Of a stretch of 7,209 nt of DNA, positions 5,735 through 7,209 are shown in pieces (within the stretch, counting starts at the first letter, position 1; every line of letters starts with the position of its first letter). The notes beneath the pieces are model-generated. The model had not been told where the DNA came from, did no database searches, and worked only from the letters and a program-made list of their open reading frames with translations. Source of the DNA: Campylobacteraceae bacterium (GTDB taxonomy: Bacteria; Campylobacterota; Campylobacteria; Campylobacterales; Sulfurovaceae); contig JAMOSA010000243.1 of the NCBI GenBank assembly GCA_027063325.1, forward strand, positions 1 through 7,209. The letters run 5' to 3'. Both the position numbers and the translations under genes were made by a program.

Positions 5735-6263
5735 AAAATCCTCTGCGTCTTTTGTATTTTAGCTTCAACTCATCATATTTTGCTCTCAAATCCGAAAGCT
5801 GCTCTACCCAATACTCATTTCTTTGTCTTAGATTATCAATCTCATCTCTGCTCATATCCAAATTTGCCAAAGCATTTTTCAAATTTGCCCTCAGCTCTCT
5901 AATAAGTGCTGCTTGTTCTGCTACTTCTCTTTTGAGTGCATCTGCCTCTTTTTGGGCTTCAAGCATTCTTGATTCCAGTTTGGCTCTTTCAATTTCATAT
6001 CTTCTATCTATGTCCTCAAACTGTTTTAGTTTTTGTTGTAGTGCGGCATCTTCTACCTGTAATTGATGCAAGCTGTACTCAAGCTTGGATATTTTATCAT
6101 CTTTTGCCTCTATGACTCTTTTACTCTTTTCAATCTTTTCAAGATGGCTTTTGGATCTGAGTGCATATACTACAACCACAAGTACAAAAGCTAGTATTAC
6201 AGAGCTGACTATCACACCAAGAACCAGTGCATCTACACTATTGAGCAATTCAAACAGGTGCAT
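5733..6263 (-). CDS. Membrane-anchored coiled-coil protein of unknown function
   Basis: A 176-residue protein that I do not recognise as a named family. Residues 1-11 are short and polar, and a strong transmembrane helix runs from about 12 to 35 (VLGVIVSSVILAFVLVVVVY). Almost all of residues 38-170 is a predicted coiled coil, rich in Glu, Lys, Leu, Ala, Arg and Gln with a clear heptad pattern. The C-terminus is basic (KLKYKRRRGF). By the positive-inside rule, the Arg/Lys right after the helix favours a cytoplasmic coiled coil. The architecture recalls the N-terminal halves of RmuC- or YhcB-like envelope proteins, but it has no nuclease or other catalytic domain. AGGAG at 6274-6278 lies 10 nt before the ATG. 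It follows lolA by 5 nt and precedes arsC by 11 nt, so it belongs to the operon. A scaffold role in the envelope is only a guess. Confidence 0.8.
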   Translation of the reverse strand: MHLFELLNSVDALVLGVIVSSVILAFVLVVVVYALRSKSHLEKIEKSKRVIEAKDDKISKLEYSLHQLQVEDAALQQKLKQFEDIDRRYEIERAKLESRMLEAQKEADALKREVAEQAALIRELRANLKNALANLDMSRDEIDNLRQRNEYWVEQLSDLRAKYDELKLKYKRRRGF

Positions 6264-6268
6264 ACTGG

Positions 6269-6793
6269 CTACTCTCCTGTTCTGTCATAATTGATTGGTA
6301 TATTGCATCTGATAAGTTTTTGGGGTATTGTATGGTTACTGTATTGCATATTTATAAAATGTATATTTACAATATTATCCAAATCATCTCTGTATGCAAT
6401 CTGTTCTATTTGATTTTTGTCATCGGTGGCTATTGTATAGTATCTCTCTCCATAGTGAGCCAAATATAGATGATCTTTATACTTTTTTGCCTGTTTTAAA
6501 ACTTCAGCCAGGTCAAAACCCTTGTCTATTTTGTATATTGAAACTTGTTCTAAGTCATGATCTATTATGGTTACATAGTTGCCATCACTGCATACCTCTT
6601 TTCTGGTAGGTTTGATGTATCTCCATTTTAGGATATTGGGACGATTCATTCTTACAGTCCCTTCATATATAATAACCTTTTTTTTGGGGTTGGTTACCTT
6701 TTGCATAAATTTTGCAGAGAAACTCACAGGCACTTCCAAACCATCAGCCAAAATCATCAATGAAGAGAGTATCAGTAACCAACCAAATTTCAT
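6269..6793 (-). CDS. lolA: Outer-membrane lipoprotein carrier protein LolA
   Basis: A 174-residue periplasmic chaperone that accepts lipoproteins from the LolCDE-type exporter and ferries them to the outer membrane. Residues 1-19 form a signal peptide (MKFGWLLILSSLMILADG, cleavage plausible after the A-D-G at 17-19). The mature part shows the LolA pattern: FSAKFMQKV, VIIYEGTVRMNRPNILKWRY at about 40-59, then KPTRKEVCSDGNYVTIIDHD and LEQVSIY. Length fits the short epsilon-type LolA. Two cysteines (68 and 162) could form a disulfide. The start has AAGG at 6803-6806 and 9 nt of spacing, and a good promoter lies just upstream, so this is probably the first gene of the seven-gene operon. No lolB-like gene is visible. 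Confidence 0.9.
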   Translation of the reverse strand: MKFGWLLILSSLMILADGLEVPVSFSAKFMQKVTNPKKKVIIYEGTVRMNRPNILKWRYIKPTRKEVCSDGNYVTIIDHDLEQVSIYKIDKGFDLAEVLKQAKKYKDHLYLAHYGERYYTIATDDKNQIEQIAYRDDLDNIVNIHFINMQYSNHTIPQKLIRCNIPINYDRTGE

Positions 6794-6824
6794 AATATTA
6801 ATCCTTATAATATTTTAAGTGTAA

Positions 6825-6837
6825 TAATATCATATTA
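6825..6837. promoter_or_regulatory. Perfect short palindrome over the -10 box, possible operator
   Basis: TAATAT-C-ATATTA (+ strand) is a perfect 6-1-6 inverted repeat covering the -10 box and the presumed start of transcription of the operon promoter. It could be a repressor site. It resembles neither a clear Fur box nor the FNR (TTGAT-N4-ATCAA) or NssR (TTAAC-N4-GTTAA) pattern. In such AT-rich DNA it may be chance. Confidence 0.25.
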
Positions 6838-6860
6838 GAGATATAAAACCACTCTAACAA
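6832..6860 (-). promoter_or_regulatory. Probable sigma70-type promoter of the lolA-to-tonB operon
   Basis: On the - strand TTGTTA (6860-6855) and TAATAT (6837-6832) are separated by an ideal 17-nt spacer. Transcription would start near 6825, leaving a leader of about 30 nt before the lolA ATG. It lies in the 76-nt gap between the partial upstream gene and lolA, the only gap of size on this strand in the window. Two inverted repeats overlap the promoter and are listed separately. Confidence 0.6.
6835..6857. repeat. Inverted repeat TTAGAG-N11-CTCTAA in the lolA promoter
   Basis: Two perfect 6-nt arms (6835-6840 and 6852-6857) flank 11 nt and span from the -35 to the -10 region. With no T-run after either arm, it is unlikely to be a good intrinsic terminator for the upstream gene. 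The centre-to-centre distance of about 17 nt is too large for a Crp/Fnr half-site pair, so its meaning is open. Confidence 0.25.
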
Positions 6861-6869
6861 GATATTTTA

Positions 6870-7208
6870 TCAGTATAGATTCATCTTAAGTATATCAAAA
6901 GGTGATGGTCTCTTTTTCTTCTCTTTTGTTCTTTTTTGATCTTTTAGTATAGGTTTTGGAGTCTCTACCGGTTTTGGATTTAGTACTGGTCTTTGTTTTA
7001 TCAGCTTTGTTTTTGGTTTTATACTCTTTTTCTTTTTCTTTTTTAGTTTTGGTCTAATTGCTGATTTTGGTTTTTTGACTACAAAAGGTTTAACTGGTTT
7101 TGATTTCTCAACAGTTACTGAGATAGATTTTGGTTTCTCAACAGTTGCTGGAGTAGGTTTTGGTTTTGGCTCTTCATGTGGTATCTCAAACTCTCCTGGA
7201 TCAACTTC
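6870..7208 (-). CDS. Lys/Pro-rich C-terminal tail of an unidentified protein (partial, 5' end outside window)
   Basis: The frame is open from the right edge to a TGA at 6872-6870, giving 112 residues. I do not recognise the protein. The visible part is low-complexity: EVDPGEFEIPHEEPKPKPTP, then two 10-residue repeats (KPTPATVEKP / KSISVTVEKS), a basic run with six lysines (KLKKKKKKSIKP), further KP and RP pairs, and the end RPSPFDILKMNLY. Such Lys/Pro tails often span the periplasm, as in TonB linkers, but no TonB C-terminal domain follows. The codon pattern and absence of stops over 112 residues, together with the neighbouring organisation, support real coding. It lies 76 nt upstream of lolA on the same strand, with a promoter between them. 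The function must lie in the missing N-terminal part. Confidence 0.7.
   Translation of the reverse strand, partial: EVDPGEFEIPHEEPKPKPTPATVEKPKSISVTVEKSKPVKPFVVKKPKSAIRPKLKKKKKKSIKPKTKLIKQRPVLNPKPVETPKPILKDQKRTKEKKKRPSPFDILKMNLY
7101..7160. repeat. Two-copy 30-bp imperfect tandem repeat
   Basis: 7101-7130 and 7131-7160 match at 24 of 30 positions by direct comparison. The six differences are all purine-purine changes (A/G) on the + strand. The unit length is a multiple of three and encodes a 10-residue repeat with the core TVEK in the Lys/Pro-rich tail, so copy number could change without breaking the frame. Confidence 0.75.
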
Positions 7209-7209
7209 C

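Noticed and set aside
5752..6066. Ser/Leu-rich + strand open frame opposite the coiled-coil gene
   Set aside because: Its Ser/Phe/Leu-rich composition is what the reverse of Glu/Lys/Ala-rich coiled-coil codons gives; no ribosome site or homology is apparent.
6835..6857. Intrinsic terminator for the partial right-hand gene
   Set aside because: The stem is only 6 bp with an 11-nt loop and is not followed by a T-run on the - strand, and it coincides with the lolA promoter.

Overview
This AT-rich window looks like chromosomal DNA of a Campylobacterota (Epsilonproteobacteria) species, most likely an environmental Sulfurimonas/Sulfurovum-like chemolithotroph rather than a host-associated Campylobacter or Helicobacter. 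The assignment is an inference from four things: the short group-2 type ExbB and ExbD, tightly packed operons with overlapping ends, heavy use of AGA and ATA codons, and an NnrS protein beside an ABC transporter. I see no rRNA, tRNA, CRISPR array, transposase or phage gene.

Layout. Positions 2-2429 (+ strand) hold the end of an operon: the C-terminal part of an ABC-transporter permease of the nitrate/sulfonate/taurine type, its ATPase, and an NnrS-family membrane protein. The genes overlap by 13 nt and 1 nt, and a small hairpin covers the nnrS stop codon. A separate + strand gene at 2533-3072 encodes a YkuD-type L,D-transpeptidase and has its own likely promoter. It meets the opposite-strand operon tail to tail, with a 4-nt overlap of the two stop codons.

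From 6793 down to 3069 (- strand) seven genes are packed with gaps of at most 13 nt: lolA, a membrane-anchored coiled-coil protein of unknown function, an arsC-like reductase, a Crp/Fnr-type regulator, exbB, exbD and tonB. A good sigma70-like promoter (TTGTTA-N17-TAATAT) lies just before lolA. The right edge (6870-7208, - strand) holds the Lys/Pro-rich C-terminal tail of an unidentified protein with a 30-bp tandem repeat.

How they work together. ExbB, ExbD and TonB form an inner-membrane motor that energises outer-membrane receptors. LolA carries lipoproteins across the periplasm, and the L,D-transpeptidase acts on peptidoglycan, so the centre of the window has an envelope theme. The Crp/Fnr regulator and ArsC-like protein inside the same transcription unit suggest that this TonB system is tied to a stress or ligand signal, but the sequence does not show which one. 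The left operon suggests import of an anion or small organic ion linked to nitrogen-oxide metabolism.

I found no clearly new system. The points most worth following up are the seven-gene operon, the charge-segregated TonB linker with A-tracts, the cysteine-free Crp/Fnr protein, the coiled-coil protein, and the ABC-NnrS pairing.
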